Below are positions 18,512 to 26,761 of a stretch of 64,000 bases of DNA, one piece after another. The notes beneath the pieces were generated by a model. It saw nothing but the letters and a program-made list of their open reading frames with translations. It was not told where the DNA came from and made no database searches. Positions within the stretch are counted from its first letter, which is position 1. Each line of letters begins with the position of its first letter. The position numbers and the translations under genes are program-made. The stretch comes from an uncultured Armatimonadota bacterium. GTDB lineage: Bacteria > Armatimonadota > Fimbriimonadia > Fimbriimonadales > Fimbriimonadaceae. The stretch is from assembly GCA_903927345.1 (NCBI GenBank), contig CAIYMO010000019.1, positions 19,569-83,568 on the forward strand. Reading direction: 5' to 3'.

Positions 18512-20491
18512 TTAAGTGTTTTCTGGTAAGCGACACCAATCAGACAGATCACACTCAGTTGTTTGCGGACGTGATGAATGGCTCATCGCATCAAGCTCTG
18601 CTTCACGCGCTGCGACAAATGCGTTGTACTTAGCTTTAGAAATCCTGAACAACTCCGTATGCTTATGCATCATGGTTAGCGCGTACTCATCGGGGATTGA
18701 GTCCCATCGCTTTCCTCGAAAACGCTGAAAGGCTCCCACGATACATTCCTTTCCCAATGTGATCCTTGGAATCATCTGTGAAACTCGTTGCCGATTGCAG
18801 TTGGCATCTGGCCACCTCTGATTTATCTGCTCAGCGAGATCGCCAAAGCTAACTCTGTATCGCCCTGTCTCCGAATCCCTCATCCCAATCAGTAAAATCA
18901 CTACCAACCGACTTGCTAGCGTAACACTCCATCGTGGCTTAGGATGATGATCGAGGAGGTTAGCGACGACGTCGGATGCGATGGCCTCAACTTCGTCGTC
19001 AGTTTCGCCGAGCACAATTGCTGCTTCTGATTTTGGGATTGATCTTCGCTCTTGATTGTTGTCGAAGTCAAACGATTTGACGAGTGATCGGATCGCATGC
19101 TCTCGAGCAATCAGCTCGTCCTGATCTACAGCTCCGATCCGTCGCGATAGCTCCAAAAGAGCTTCTTCTGCACCATCAGCTCCAAAAAGAATGTGAGCCG
19201 CAAGGATTCCCATTTTCCCTCCCATACTGATCCATTGCCAGTGTTCTCCTGGCTGATAGGCTTGATCCCATACGGCACTAGCCCAGTCAGTTCCGCCTCG
19301 AGAGTATGCCGAGGAGGTAGAGATTATTTCAGGTTTAATCTTCGACAGAACCGATGGAATTGGATCAGTCTCGGAAGGAGAGACTGATGGTCTCCGCCGA
19401 TTGGACACTTCAAACTCTTCGCGAATTACCTTTCCTTCGGCAATGGCCGCCTCGATAGATTTTGATATCAGATTGGAAGGCATCCGTTCAATCGTCTGCA
19501 ACGCCACATCCCTATCCACGAGTCGATGCAGATCGTATCCACGTGCTCTAAGATGTTTGATGATTTGGTTCGCTGCGTCTTCATACTCTCGTGTCTCGAA
19601 ACTAGTGGAATCCTGCTGGGTCCAAGCCAATCCCGACGTCATCTTGGACACTTGATCGTCAAGATCGAATAGCTTCCCACCTGCCACGTCTACCCACAGA
19701 CCTAGATCGCCAGTCTTTGCATGTACACCTCCAGGTAGGCGTAAAAGGCCCGACAGATTGTCTTTATCTACCTGCGCCCAGGAGGTTCCTCGAGCTGCCA
19801 GCGCCTCCTTGAGGCCCACAGAATACAGCGAGGCGAGAATCGGCGGCACCGCTAGTGGCAACGGGACAACCAGTTGGACGCCTCTTGATCCCGTGCGGAA
19901 AACTCTATAAGGCAGGCCCGTTGCCTCAATCACTCTGCGCTGCGACTCAAGCTCGGAGACTAACCAATCGGAGCGCTCGAAGCGAAAGGCCCTGTCAATG
20001 TCGATGTCAAATCGTATCGCTGGGATAAAGTTTGGTCGGTAACTTCCATCAGACTGGCGCTTATAGCTCGGAATTGGCTTGTCCGAGGTGCCTCTCGCGT
20101 AGCCGCTACGCCCAGTGAGATGCTTCAGGATATCAAGCAGGCTGATTGTTTCGGAGTATCGGATGCCTTTTTTCAGAGGCCTGGCCTTGCCCGCAGTCTC
20201 AAACGCCCACGCCTTGGGACTGATTTGCAAACCCCATTCCCTTCTCTGATGGATTCGGCTGAACATGCCCTCAGCCGCTTCATACGTATTTGGAAGCAGC
20301 CGCCGATAAACATCTAGTCTCGGCGCTTTGATACTGAATAGCTCAGCATAGCGATCGGGATCAGCGTAGTGCGCAAAACCGTATGGGTTGAAGCCAAAGA
20401 GGTTCGGATCAAACTCCCGACGGGGAGCTTCTGGATCAAACCACAAGGCTAGACCTCTCATGTGGTAACGGAACGAGACCACAGACCTCAC
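18512..20491 (-). CDS. Archaeo-eukaryotic primase (AEP)-like protein, 659 aa
   Basis: An acidic FDIDID motif at residues 161-166 matches the DxD metal site of AEP primases/PrimPols. About 35 residues on, RTGSRGVQLVVPLPLA occupies the place of the family's S/G-x-H motif, but with Gln instead of His. LLRLPGGVHAKTGDLGLWVD (249-268) fits the third conserved block. The N-terminus (1-155) and the C-terminal ~350 residues, which include a probable winged-helix stretch (YRVSFGDLAEQINQRWPD, RQRVSQMI), are not recognised. It is transcribed away from the RecB-like nuclease gene at 20722, sharing an AT-rich promoter region. It could be a replication gene of the mobile element or a defence-linked primase as in conflict systems. 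Fold call moderate; activity uncertain because of the His-to-Gln change. Confidence 0.6.
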   Translation of the reverse strand: MRSVVSFRYHMRGLALWFDPEAPRREFDPNLFGFNPYGFAHYADPDRYAELFSIKAPRLDVYRRLLPNTYEAAEGMFSRIHQRREWGLQISPKAWAFETAGKARPLKKGIRYSETISLLDILKHLTGRSGYARGTSDKPIPSYKRQSDGSYRPNFIPAIRFDIDIDRAFRFERSDWLVSELESQRRVIEATGLPYRVFRTGSRGVQLVVPLPLAVPPILASLYSVGLKEALAARGTSWAQVDKDNLSGLLRLPGGVHAKTGDLGLWVDVAGGKLFDLDDQVSKMTSGLAWTQQDSTSFETREYEDAANQIIKHLRARGYDLHRLVDRDVALQTIERMPSNLISKSIEAAIAEGKVIREEFEVSNRRRPSVSPSETDPIPSVLSKIKPEIISTSSAYSRGGTDWASAVWDQAYQPGEHWQWISMGGKMGILAAHILFGADGAEEALLELSRRIGAVDQDELIAREHAIRSLVKSFDFDNNQERRSIPKSEAAIVLGETDDEVEAIASDVVANLLDHHPKPRWSVTLASRLVVILLIGMRDSETGRYRVSFGDLAEQINQRWPDANCNRQRVSQMIPRITLGKECIVGAFQRFRGKRWDSIPDEYALTMMHKHTELFRISKAKYNAFVAAREAELDAMSHSSRPQTTECDLSDWCRLPENT

Positions 20492-20721
20492 CTGCTCTCG
20501 GAAAACAGGGTGTGATTCTCGCTCTTGGCGTGACAGACAGTAATCGACAACTCGAATACGCGCGGTGCAAATTATTAGGATATTTTTGTGACATCATTAA
20601 CTCATCTATCTACATGGTCCTCAAATTATTGAAAATTTGCCGTAGACTATTTATCTACGTCTAAATCGAAATTTGATGTAAAGTTGCCAAGTTTGAACCT
20701 TGCCAGCTAGTCCTCAGAGTC
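20492..20721. promoter_or_regulatory. AT-rich divergent intergenic region with palindrome
   Basis: A 230-bp gap between divergently transcribed genes. Bases ~20565-20700 are clearly AT-richer than the flanking genes. A perfect 6-bp inverted repeat (CGTAGA, 7-base spacer, TCTACG) at 20641-20659 resembles an operator. ATTTGC and AAATTTG half-palindromes flank it. Exact promoters were not assigned. Confidence 0.4.
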
Positions 20722-22626
20722 ATGCAGAATCCTCAACAGACCGCTAAATCCAATAGTAAAAACGTTCCTTGGGTCGGCACATCACGAGTTCGAAACTACA
20801 CACTCGGAGACCCCCTCCTCGACTGGCTCGATCTGTATGGCAGTCAACATGGCTTTGATCGCGACGATGCTCCCGATAGTGGCTATTTGCCCGAAACTTG
20901 CTTTACGGCATTCCTGACGAGCAAAGGCGCTGAGTTCGAAGCCGCAGTTATCAAACTCATTGACAATAAACTTGAATCTCTCGGCTTTGAGCCTTCAATT
21001 CAGGTGGCGGAGCAGCCAGGCGATATTGAATCAGTGACCTGTGCTGAGCGCACGGCAGACCTACTACAGGCTCAAGTACCCATTGTTTATCAAGGCGTTC
21101 TGAGAGATGAGAATCTTCAAATATATGGAGCGCCCGACCTCCTTGTGCGATCAGATGTACTTCAGGCGCTTTTTGATGCTTTGGAGCTGCCAGTTTTGGA
21201 CGATGTGGGTACTTCACTAGGGCCTACTGCCAAGCCCTACTTTGTAGTTGACATCAAATTTACGACACTTGCTCTTAATGCAAGATGGGAGTTAGGAAAT
21301 GAAGGATCAAGCCCTGCGTATAAGGCTCAACTCGCACTAAACAACTACCTTTTGGGAGAACTCCAAGGGTTTCGTCCACCAGCAGGATTCTTACTCGGTC
21401 GAGGTTGGAGAAAAGGTGATGACAGGGGCCATTCATGTTTCGAAAGGTTAGCGAAGGTCTCGATTAGTCAGGCTCAGCATCGCGGACCCGATATCGATTG
21501 GCTCAAGCGTGGTTTCGAGGCGGTGGAGTGGCTTAGGAGGCTAAGGACAGCAGGTGAAAATTGGAGTTGCACGCCACCATCGAATCCGCTCCTGCGCCCT
21601 AATATGAAGCATATCGAGGACGCGCCGTGGCACCAGGCCAAAAAACGGATTGCCGAAGCAAACGGCGAACTCACGATGCTCTGGTATGTGGGCAAGGATT
21701 TGCGAGATGCGGCCGCGGAACAGAATCTACTTACAGATTGGAAGCACCCAAATTTCGATTTGGAAGAGGTGCTGCGCCTCGACCCAACGGGCCATCTTTG
21801 GGACCGTACGGCGAGTTGCCACAAGGACAAAGGAGCTAAATTGGCTCAGATTCTTGAGGTTAACAGGCCCAAGAGCGAGACGCTAGTCACTCCTGAAAGG
21901 GTCGAATCCGCTCGCGAACTCTGGGATGTCCCTACTAGGCTCGAGTTTTTTGTAGACTTTGAAACCTGCTCCGATCTTGATGACGATTTTTCGCAGCTCC
22001 CCGCAAAGAACGGTCAGGCCCTAATATTCATGATTGGATGTGGCCACTTTGATGAGTCAGGCGTGTGGCGGTTCAGGGTATTCACGGCAAAAAGACTCGC
22101 TGCTGAGTCCGAAGGAGAAATTCTCATCCAGTGGCTCGAATACATGGACGAGGTGAGTTCCAAATCGCCAGAACATTCTAACGAGCCTGTCGTGTTTCAC
22201 TGGTCCCCAGCCGAGACCAGCACCCTCACAACGGCATATAATAGCGCTGCCCAGAGGCACCCAGAGATCAAGCCTGTTAACTGGTTCGACTTCCTGAATC
22301 TGGTTGTCAAACCAACTGGGACATCTTGTCTCGCAGTAAAAGGGGCGCTCGGATTCGGGCTAAAAGCAATTGGGAAAGCGCTGTACAGCCAAGGGAAAAT
22401 TGCAACATCGTGGCAGGATGGGCCAACCGATGGACTCGGCGCGATGGTCGGGGCATGGTGGTGTTATCGCGAGGCAGACCAGCGAGGTTGCATCGTTCAA
22501 GATGTACGCACCCCCGATCGGGACGGTGAGATTGGTCGAGCGCTGATGCGCGAGATCGAGAGTTACAATGAGATTGACTGCAAAGTTATGGCTGAAATTA
22601 TCTGCTACATCCGATCAAATCATTGA
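20722..22626 (+). CDS. RecB-like (PD-(D/E)xK) nuclease with C-terminal RNase H-fold exonuclease domain
   Basis: A 634-aa protein resembling the COG2251/TM0106 group. In the N-terminal half, GAPDLLV (~135), FVVDIKF (~172-181) and QLALNNYLLG (~202-211) give the D...D-x-K and Q-x(4)-Y motifs of RecB/Cas4 nucleases. The C-terminal half has a DEDD-type exonuclease pattern: FVDFETC near 410 and YNEIDCKVMAEI near 615, as in the RNase_H_2 family. Between them, VFHWSPAETSTL is the third exonuclease motif. It is divergent from the primase-like gene, which suggests a replication/repair or defence pair. No ribosome site is obvious before ATG 20722. Domain calls are good; the biological role is unknown. 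Confidence 0.75.
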   Translation: MQNPQQTAKSNSKNVPWVGTSRVRNYTLGDPLLDWLDLYGSQHGFDRDDAPDSGYLPETCFTAFLTSKGAEFEAAVIKLIDNKLESLGFEPSIQVAEQPGDIESVTCAERTADLLQAQVPIVYQGVLRDENLQIYGAPDLLVRSDVLQALFDALELPVLDDVGTSLGPTAKPYFVVDIKFTTLALNARWELGNEGSSPAYKAQLALNNYLLGELQGFRPPAGFLLGRGWRKGDDRGHSCFERLAKVSISQAQHRGPDIDWLKRGFEAVEWLRRLRTAGENWSCTPPSNPLLRPNMKHIEDAPWHQAKKRIAEANGELTMLWYVGKDLRDAAAEQNLLTDWKHPNFDLEEVLRLDPTGHLWDRTASCHKDKGAKLAQILEVNRPKSETLVTPERVESARELWDVPTRLEFFVDFETCSDLDDDFSQLPAKNGQALIFMIGCGHFDESGVWRFRVFTAKRLAAESEGEILIQWLEYMDEVSSKSPEHSNEPVVFHWSPAETSTLTTAYNSAAQRHPEIKPVNWFDFLNLVVKPTGTSCLAVKGALGFGLKAIGKALYSQGKIATSWQDGPTDGLGAMVGAWWCYREADQRGCIVQDVRTPDRDGEIGRALMREIESYNEIDCKVMAEIICYIRSNH

Positions 22627-22676
22627 CCTTCAATGCAGGCCATTTAGAGTGGGATAAACATCAAATTGCGCTGCTA

Positions 22677-22922
22677 TTACCAAGGACTCCAGTCAGCTTC
22701 CTCGCACTCTGCGATTTGCAGCAAGGTCGCTTCGATGTCTTCGGTTAGGGCATCGTAATCACGCTTCAACTGTTCCATTTCGCGGCTTAGTCGAGGGTTT
22801 GCATTGGTTGCGTAGGCAACTCTAACAGACTGCATCGAATCAACGGTCCATTGTCGCCTTTTTTGTAGTTCCTGAAGCTGAAGCTCTAGCTCGTTTGCCT
22901 CATCTTGATTTGACTTTGTCAT
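22677..22922 (-). CDS. Small coiled-coil protein, 81 aa
   Basis: Mostly a Glu/Gln/Leu-rich coiled coil (ELQLQELQKRRQW, then EMEQLKRDYDALTEDI) ending in WSPW. A longer frame starts at 23006, but ATG 22922 begins exactly where the coiled coil does, after an unlikely Gly/Cys-rich leader, so it is preferred. No family recognised. It lies 50 bp beyond the end of the RecB-like nuclease on the other strand. It resembles the 129-aa coiled-coil protein at 26362 in style but shows no clear sequence match. Confidence 0.45.
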   Translation of the reverse strand: MTKSNQDEANELELQLQELQKRRQWTVDSMQSVRVAYATNANPRLSREMEQLKRDYDALTEDIEATLLQIAECEEADWSPW

Positions 22923-23098
22923 ATGGTCTACTTCGTCGGAACAACCACCTCGACCTGCAACGAACCTCAAAAACGATTCAGCGGAATCGGGTGCCGAAAC
23001 TCGCAAGCCTTAAAATCGATCTTCGATCTCACCGATCCACGCTACAATCAAAGCGCCCGCACAAACACACACAAGCACGACGGTAAATATTAGAGAGA

Positions 23099-23359
23099 TC
23101 ACCTGTTTGACCTCCAAATTGCGACAGCGACTAGTGCGTGGAGGAGAATCACTCCTATCGCGCACTCAACAGGTCTTCCAGTAAACGCTGATAGGAGTAG
23201 CCATCCGAGAAAGGCCTCGAGGCAGATCGCACCAAGCGCGACAATGCCAATCGCGATCATGGGTGCCACGAGTGCCCAGTGCTTTCGTGATGTAGGCATC
23301 ACCGCGTACGTCATCCAGCAAATCCCCAGCAAGCCCAAAATGAACAAGAGGAGTCCCAC
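23099..23359 (-). CDS. Small membrane protein, 86 aa
   Basis: Three hydrophobic helices (residues ~2-20, ~28-55, ~62-82) with few charges, so an integral inner-membrane protein. It starts at GTG 23359, directly after the TAA of the resolvase gene (23360-23362), with GGAGGG about 10 bases upstream, so the two are one transcript. No family recognised. It may be element cargo; coupling to a resolvase suggests no particular role. Confidence 0.5.
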   Translation of the reverse strand: MGLLLFILGLLGICWMTYAVMPTSRKHWALVAPMIAIGIVALGAICLEAFLGWLLLSAFTGRPVECAIGVILLHALVAVAIWRSNR

Positions 23360-23941
23360 TTACTTAACTCCCTCCTGACTACACTTCGCCGCGTCTGCTC
23401 GGAGAAATCGAAAGAGCGTCGCGCGACTGATCTGCGCTGACTCCAATATTTCCGAGGTGCTCAGCCCCTGCGCGCGCATGGCCCTTATTGATCTTGCTTT
23501 AGCAGCGGTTACGGCACTCGGTCTTCCTCCGATTCGACCCCGTTTTCGAGCCGATTCTAGCCCAGCGGAGACCCTTTCCCGAATCAAGTTTCTTTCAAAT
23601 TCAGCTATTGCCGAAAATACGTGAAAAACGAGCCTGCCACTGGGGCTGCTAGTGTCGATTTCCTCGTTTAGAGACTTAAGCGCCACACCGCGTCGCTCCA
23701 GTTCAGCAACGACTTCGATTAGATTGGCGACACTCCGACCCATTCTGTCGAGCCTCCAAATACACATCGTGTCTCCGTCTCGAACATAGTCAAGAGCTTG
23801 CTTCAGACCTGGTCGATCTGAACGTGCACCGCTCATTTCATCCGTGAAGATGCGCGTGCATCCTGCGGCGAGGAGCGCATCGCATTGTAGGTCGACCGAT
23901 TGCTCTGAACGTGATATCCTTGCGTACCCAATAACTGCCAT
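23360..23941 (-). CDS. Serine recombinase (resolvase/invertase family)
   Basis: A 193-aa protein of the Hin/TnpR small serine recombinase type. From ATG 23941: AVIGYARIS places the catalytic serine at residue 10. DGDTMCIWRLDRMGRS holds the conserved arginines, followed by the long E-helix (SGRLVFHVFSAIAEFERNLI) and a Hin-like HTH at the C-terminus (GLSTSEILESAQISRATLFRFL). Eight extra residues are possible from 23965, but those bases overlap the putative res site. It probably resolves cointegrates or stabilises the island. The GTG of the membrane protein gene follows immediately. Confidence 0.88.
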   Translation of the reverse strand: MAVIGYARISRSEQSVDLQCDALLAAGCTRIFTDEMSGARSDRPGLKQALDYVRDGDTMCIWRLDRMGRSVANLIEVVAELERRGVALKSLNEEIDTSSPSGRLVFHVFSAIAEFERNLIRERVSAGLESARKRGRIGGRPSAVTAAKARSIRAMRAQGLSTSEILESAQISRATLFRFLRADAAKCSQEGVK

Positions 23942-23954
23942 ATGTTTATCAAAG

Positions 23955-24055
23955 GTGAGTCTCAAAAACTCCTAAGGGGGAATTTGCTTAGGTGTGCGAT
24001 TGAGACTAGTTGGTGAGACAGGTCGGCCCGCTTGGGCCTGTCGTAATGAGTCTCA
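23955..24055. promoter_or_regulatory. Putative res site of the serine resolvase
   Basis: TGAGTCTCA occurs at 23955-23963 and 24047-24055, and its inverted variant TGAGACTA at 24001-24008; the starts are exactly 46 bp apart. A strong hairpin (GACAGG/CCTGTC with inner GGCCC/GGGCC) lies between the last two. Evenly phased inverted repeats directly upstream of a resolvase gene are typical of res/regulatory sites. The assignment is inferred. Confidence 0.4.
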
Positions 24056-24095
24056 GAGTGGGAAAGTTTCTAATACTGATGTTTTTGCAACTCGG

Positions 24096-24467
24096 TTATC
24101 CTCCGCGAAGAGCAGCAAGAATCGACTGACTGGCGATCTCTTCAAACTTTGCGAAGAGAACGGCGTCGTCTGCATCGATGTCAGTGCAATCATTCTCCCA
24201 GTGCTCCATTTCTGCCAGTCTTCGCCAGTAGTCGATGTCTTGATCCTCGAGACGCTGATTTGAGATCAGTGGGATGTTTTCCCTCATCCCCTGGACCACG
24301 ATCGGATTGGAAAGATGAGTTCTCAGTTGCAGTCGGATGGATTTTCGAACCATTCGCTTGTTGGCCTCCCGTGAAGGCGTGAGCGGCCCTATTCGAATTA
24401 CCGATTCAAATCTGGAGCACAGATCATCTAAGACACACCGCTGAGGAATCAGATCAAGTCTGTTCAT
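24096..24467 (-). CDS. Hypothetical protein, 123 aa
   Basis: A soluble, mostly helical protein with an acidic C-terminal half (EHWENDCTDIDADDAVLF). No signal peptide, membrane segment or motif known to me. ATG 24467 has only a weak ribosome site. It is one of several unrecognised small genes between the resolvase and ArdC, all on the minus strand, typical of mobile-element cargo. Confidence 0.45.
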   Translation of the reverse strand: MNRLDLIPQRCVLDDLCSRFESVIRIGPLTPSREANKRMVRKSIRLQLRTHLSNPIVVQGMRENIPLISNQRLEDQDIDYWRRLAEMEHWENDCTDIDADDAVLFAKFEEIASQSILAALRGG

Positions 24468-24499
24468 TGGTAGTTATAGCGAAAACGCCTCCTTTAAAG

Positions 24500-24514
24500 A
24501 GAGGGAAAGTTTTG
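24500..24514. repeat. 15-bp direct repeat, copy 1
   Basis: AGAGGGAAAGTTTTG, repeated identically at 27623-27637; a shorter form (GGGAAAGTTT) lies at 24060-24069. The two full copies bracket the zinc-ribbon/XRE/ArdC block (3.1 kb) just outside its terminal genes. They could be remnants of a target duplication or recombination site. Confidence 0.4.
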
Positions 24515-24516
24515 GG

Positions 24517-25152
24517 CTACTTCTTGAAGACAGCCGCAAAAATCAAAGCGACAACTAGGGCACAAATGGCTACAAGAGCGACGAACGGGCCAATACTAAA
24601 CAAAAATGGAACGACGATGATGGCCACTGCGATCCAACCACATCCAGTCCAGAGGCATCCCGAGACTTCATCCCAAGTCCATCGCTCACTTTCTGCTTTG
24701 AGTCGCGCCTCTTCTTTCGCAAGCCTCTCCGCAGCGAGACGCTTTCTATCTGCGGTCCTCACCGAACAAGCTTTACAAGTCTCGCCCTCATTTTTAGGTT
24801 GCCCACAGTCTGGGCACGGGACTAAGCGCTTGCCTGTGCGGACTGTTTGATTTGGCGAGCGAGACTGGCCGCTGCTAGTCGCCATTTTGGGGTCCGCTGA
24901 CTCCCCCTGATAATCTGGCTTCAATTTCTGATCATTCGTGTCGGGTGCACTCGATGCTTCATCAACCTGTCCCCTTTCACCCAGATTTCTTCCAGATGCT
25001 GGGTCAATCTTCGGGTCGCTGTCGGATTGACTCGGGGGTTCGAGCGCACCTTTTCTCTCAGGAATCTTCTGACCGCAGTTCCCACAGAACCTACTGCCCT
25101 GCGCAAGAGCGAATCCGCATCCAGAGCAGAATCGAGGAGTTTCACTACGCAC
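24517..25152 (-). CDS. Zinc-ribbon protein with C-terminal membrane segments, 211 aa
   Basis: The N-terminus carries a double CxxC ribbon (FCSGCG, FCGNCG). A Ser/Asp/Pro-rich linker follows, then a second ribbon (CPDCGQ, CKACS), a charged helix rich in Lys/Glu/Arg, and a C-terminal hydrophobic region of ~50 residues (one or two membrane helices). The start is GTG 25152, with GGAGGG 8 bases upstream and an 8-bp overlap with the stop of the preceding zinc-ribbon gene; a TTG at 25170 is less likely. The two zinc-ribbon proteins are therefore co-translated and probably work together. Function unknown; membrane-anchored zinc ribbons of this kind are common but uncharacterised. Confidence 0.6.
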   Translation of the reverse strand: MRSETPRFCSGCGFALAQGSRFCGNCGQKIPERKGALEPPSQSDSDPKIDPASGRNLGERGQVDEASSAPDTNDQKLKPDYQGESADPKMATSSGQSRSPNQTVRTGKRLVPCPDCGQPKNEGETCKACSVRTADRKRLAAERLAKEEARLKAESERWTWDEVSGCLWTGCGWIAVAIIVVPFLFSIGPFVALVAICALVVALIFAAVFKK

Positions 25153-25732
25153 TGCGAGAACCCTCCACAATTCGGATTCCAGTTGTGCTTAGAATCGCAT
25201 CTACCGACAGCTCCGCGCAAAGGTAGTTTTCAAGATCAAACACGAGTTTCCAATCACCCAGCATGGCTGCAACAACTTGAGCACCACCATTCGAAAGCCA
25301 GGATTCGTACCCGATCGCCCTCTTCATAAATGGCTCCTTCGCGAAACGCATCTGAGCGATTGCACGCACGCTTGCGTTGGCAAAGTCAGCGCTCGGACAG
25401 ATGTGCAAAAAACGGTTTCTAAAACTCAATGGTTTCAGTTCTAGCTCGCCACCCGTTACGAGTAGGGACATCAGCTTCCTTGAGGGCGCTGAATCCCACT
25501 GAGCTGGACTAAATGTCGCCTGATCTATGAGTAAAAAACGAAACTCCAAGTTAGCAAGTAGTGCCCTGTACTCCAACGTGATCGACTCATCAAAACGAAA
25601 CTGCGTAAGTTTTAGAACTCCTACCTGACTTGCAGCTTTGAGTTCCTCAGCTCTTCTTGAACCGCATTGATCACAGAATTTCGCATCCAGTTCAAACTGG
25701 TTGCCACATTGATTGCAGAATTTTGATGACAT
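25145..25732 (-). CDS. Zinc-ribbon protein with unknown C-terminal domain, 195 aa
   Basis: Residues 5-24 hold a typical double CxxC zinc ribbon (FCNQCGNQF ... FCDQCGSR). The remaining ~165 residues are mixed alpha/beta; the surrounding text of the region (LEYRALLANLEFRFLLIDQ, MLGDWKLVFDLENYL) suggests a compact soluble domain I cannot name. The stop overlaps the GTG start of the following zinc-ribbon membrane protein gene, so the pair is an operon. A role as soluble partner of the membrane protein is a guess from this overlap. Confidence 0.55.
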   Translation of the reverse strand: MSSKFCNQCGNQFELDAKFCDQCGSRRAEELKAASQVGVLKLTQFRFDESITLEYRALLANLEFRFLLIDQATFSPAQWDSAPSRKLMSLLVTGGELELKPLSFRNRFLHICPSADFANASVRAIAQMRFAKEPFMKRAIGYESWLSNGGAQVVAAMLGDWKLVFDLENYLCAELSVDAILSTTGIRIVEGSRSA

Positions 25733-25785
25733 TTAGTTACACAATTTGCGACCGCGAAAAGGCTGTTCAGTGCTGGTCAATCAAG

Positions 25786-26061
25786 TTATCTGCACATCCT
25801 CGCCCAGTTTTCGATCATGGATTTGCCTTGAGCAACTGTCTCCTGGCAATACGTATCGGTTGGGTTGCAGGTAATGCCCGAATCCAATTGCTTAGCCATC
25901 ACAGTCATTCTCTGACGAAAGTCGAGGGGCAAAACTTGTGGTTTGGCTGAACTGTTGCACCCTTCCGCGAGACCCTCGTAGTAGCCCATTTTCTTACAAC
26001 CGCTAATTCCCAACATTGTGATCGTCAGTGAAGTAGCCGCCAAAAAAGATATGTGCCTCAC
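25786..26061 (-). CDS. Small lipoprotein, 91 aa
   Basis: From GTG 26061 the product begins with a lipoprotein signal: Arg/His, a hydrophobic stretch (ISFLAATSLTITMLG) and lipobox ISGC, so it is likely anchored to a membrane. The mature part has three further cysteines (EGCNSS, ITCNP, TYCQ) that may form disulphides. A longer frame up to 26283 is rejected because it would run through the XRE gene and lacks a signal at its start. No family recognised. Confidence 0.5.
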   Translation of the reverse strand: MRHISFLAATSLTITMLGISGCKKMGYYEGLAEGCNSSAKPQVLPLDFRQRMTVMAKQLDSGITCNPTDTYCQETVAQGKSMIENWARMCR

Positions 26062-26117
26062 GGTCACCAGTTTATAGAATGTAGACGATAGGATGCAATG
26101 TTTCCCAGCATGTTGAT

Positions 26118-26411
26118 GTGCCTGAGAAGAACCTTGCCTACTGGTTTGGAGTCGTGATCCGCGACATGCGCGTCGAGCGAGGCTATTCACAAGAGGAGTT
26201 CGCTTATCGCGCGGGCATTCATCGTACGTACATGACCCACGTGGAGCGCGGGACCAAGAATCCGACACTTGGAGTGGTAGCAAAAATCGCTCATGCTCTC
26301 GATGTGGAACTTAGCGCAATCTGGTTAGAAGTAGAACGACGCGGTGATGGTGTCTCACAGTTTAAAGACCCTCTAACTCCTCACTCGCCAAATCCTCCAG
26401 AAGTTGGATGA
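26118..26411 (+). CDS. XRE-family helix-turn-helix regulator, 97 aa
   Basis: An HTH_3 domain covers residues ~8-66 (RDMRVERGYSQEEFAYRAGI, then RTYMTHVERGTKNPTLGVV), a Cro/C1-type DNA-binding fold similar to controller proteins of restriction-modification systems. The start is GTG 26118, the first possible start after an in-frame stop at 26082. Its end overlaps, tail to tail, the coiled-coil gene on the minus strand. It may regulate the neighbouring ArdC/zinc-ribbon block; target unknown. Confidence 0.75.
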   Translation: MPEKNLAYWFGVVIRDMRVERGYSQEEFAYRAGIHRTYMTHVERGTKNPTLGVVAKIAHALDVELSAIWLEVERRGDGVSQFKDPLTPHSPNPPEVG

Positions 26412-26751
26412 GCCTATCCAGGTCGCTCTCACGCTGCCGAAGGCTGCGAATAATCTGCTCGACCGAGTCCAAATCCGACTGAAAGTCCCTCCACGCCACG
26501 ATCTCTCCGCGAAGATGCTCAGCACGACTCCTAGACTGTTGGTAGGTTATAACGCTTGATTCCAGCTCGCGAATCGTTGCCTCTGCAACGTCTAGCTCTT
26601 CACGCAAAATTGCCGCATCCCTTAGTCCTGTTCGGCGGTGTGACACTGCCGACAGCTTTTGCTCAGCCTCAAAAAACTCACGGTTGAGTTGAGTTCGTTG
26701 CGCCCTCGCGGCATTTATAGCAAATCTGATCTCTGTGTATTTATTACTCAT
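26362..26751 (-). CDS. Coiled-coil protein next to ArdC, 129 aa
   Basis: Almost entirely alpha-helical with heptad-like Leu/Ile spacing and abundant Arg/Glu (AEQKLSAVSHRR, LREELDVAEATIRELESS, VEQIIRSLRQRESDLDRLI). No family recognised. ATG 26751 lies 10 bp after the ArdC stop at 26762, so they are one transcript. The last 50 bp overlap the end of the XRE gene on the opposite strand. Possibly an accessory of the anti-restriction protein. Confidence 0.55.
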   Translation of the reverse strand: MSNKYTEIRFAINAARAQRTQLNREFFEAEQKLSAVSHRRTGLRDAAILREELDVAEATIRELESSVITYQQSRSRAEHLRGEIVAWRDFQSDLDSVEQIIRSLRQRESDLDRLIQLLEDLASEELEGL

Positions 26752-26761
26752 CTCAGACTCC

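Noticed and set aside
25786..26283. Long minus-strand frame covering the XRE gene
   Set aside because: Only the part from 26061 has a lipoprotein signal; the leader is the reverse strand of the XRE gene.
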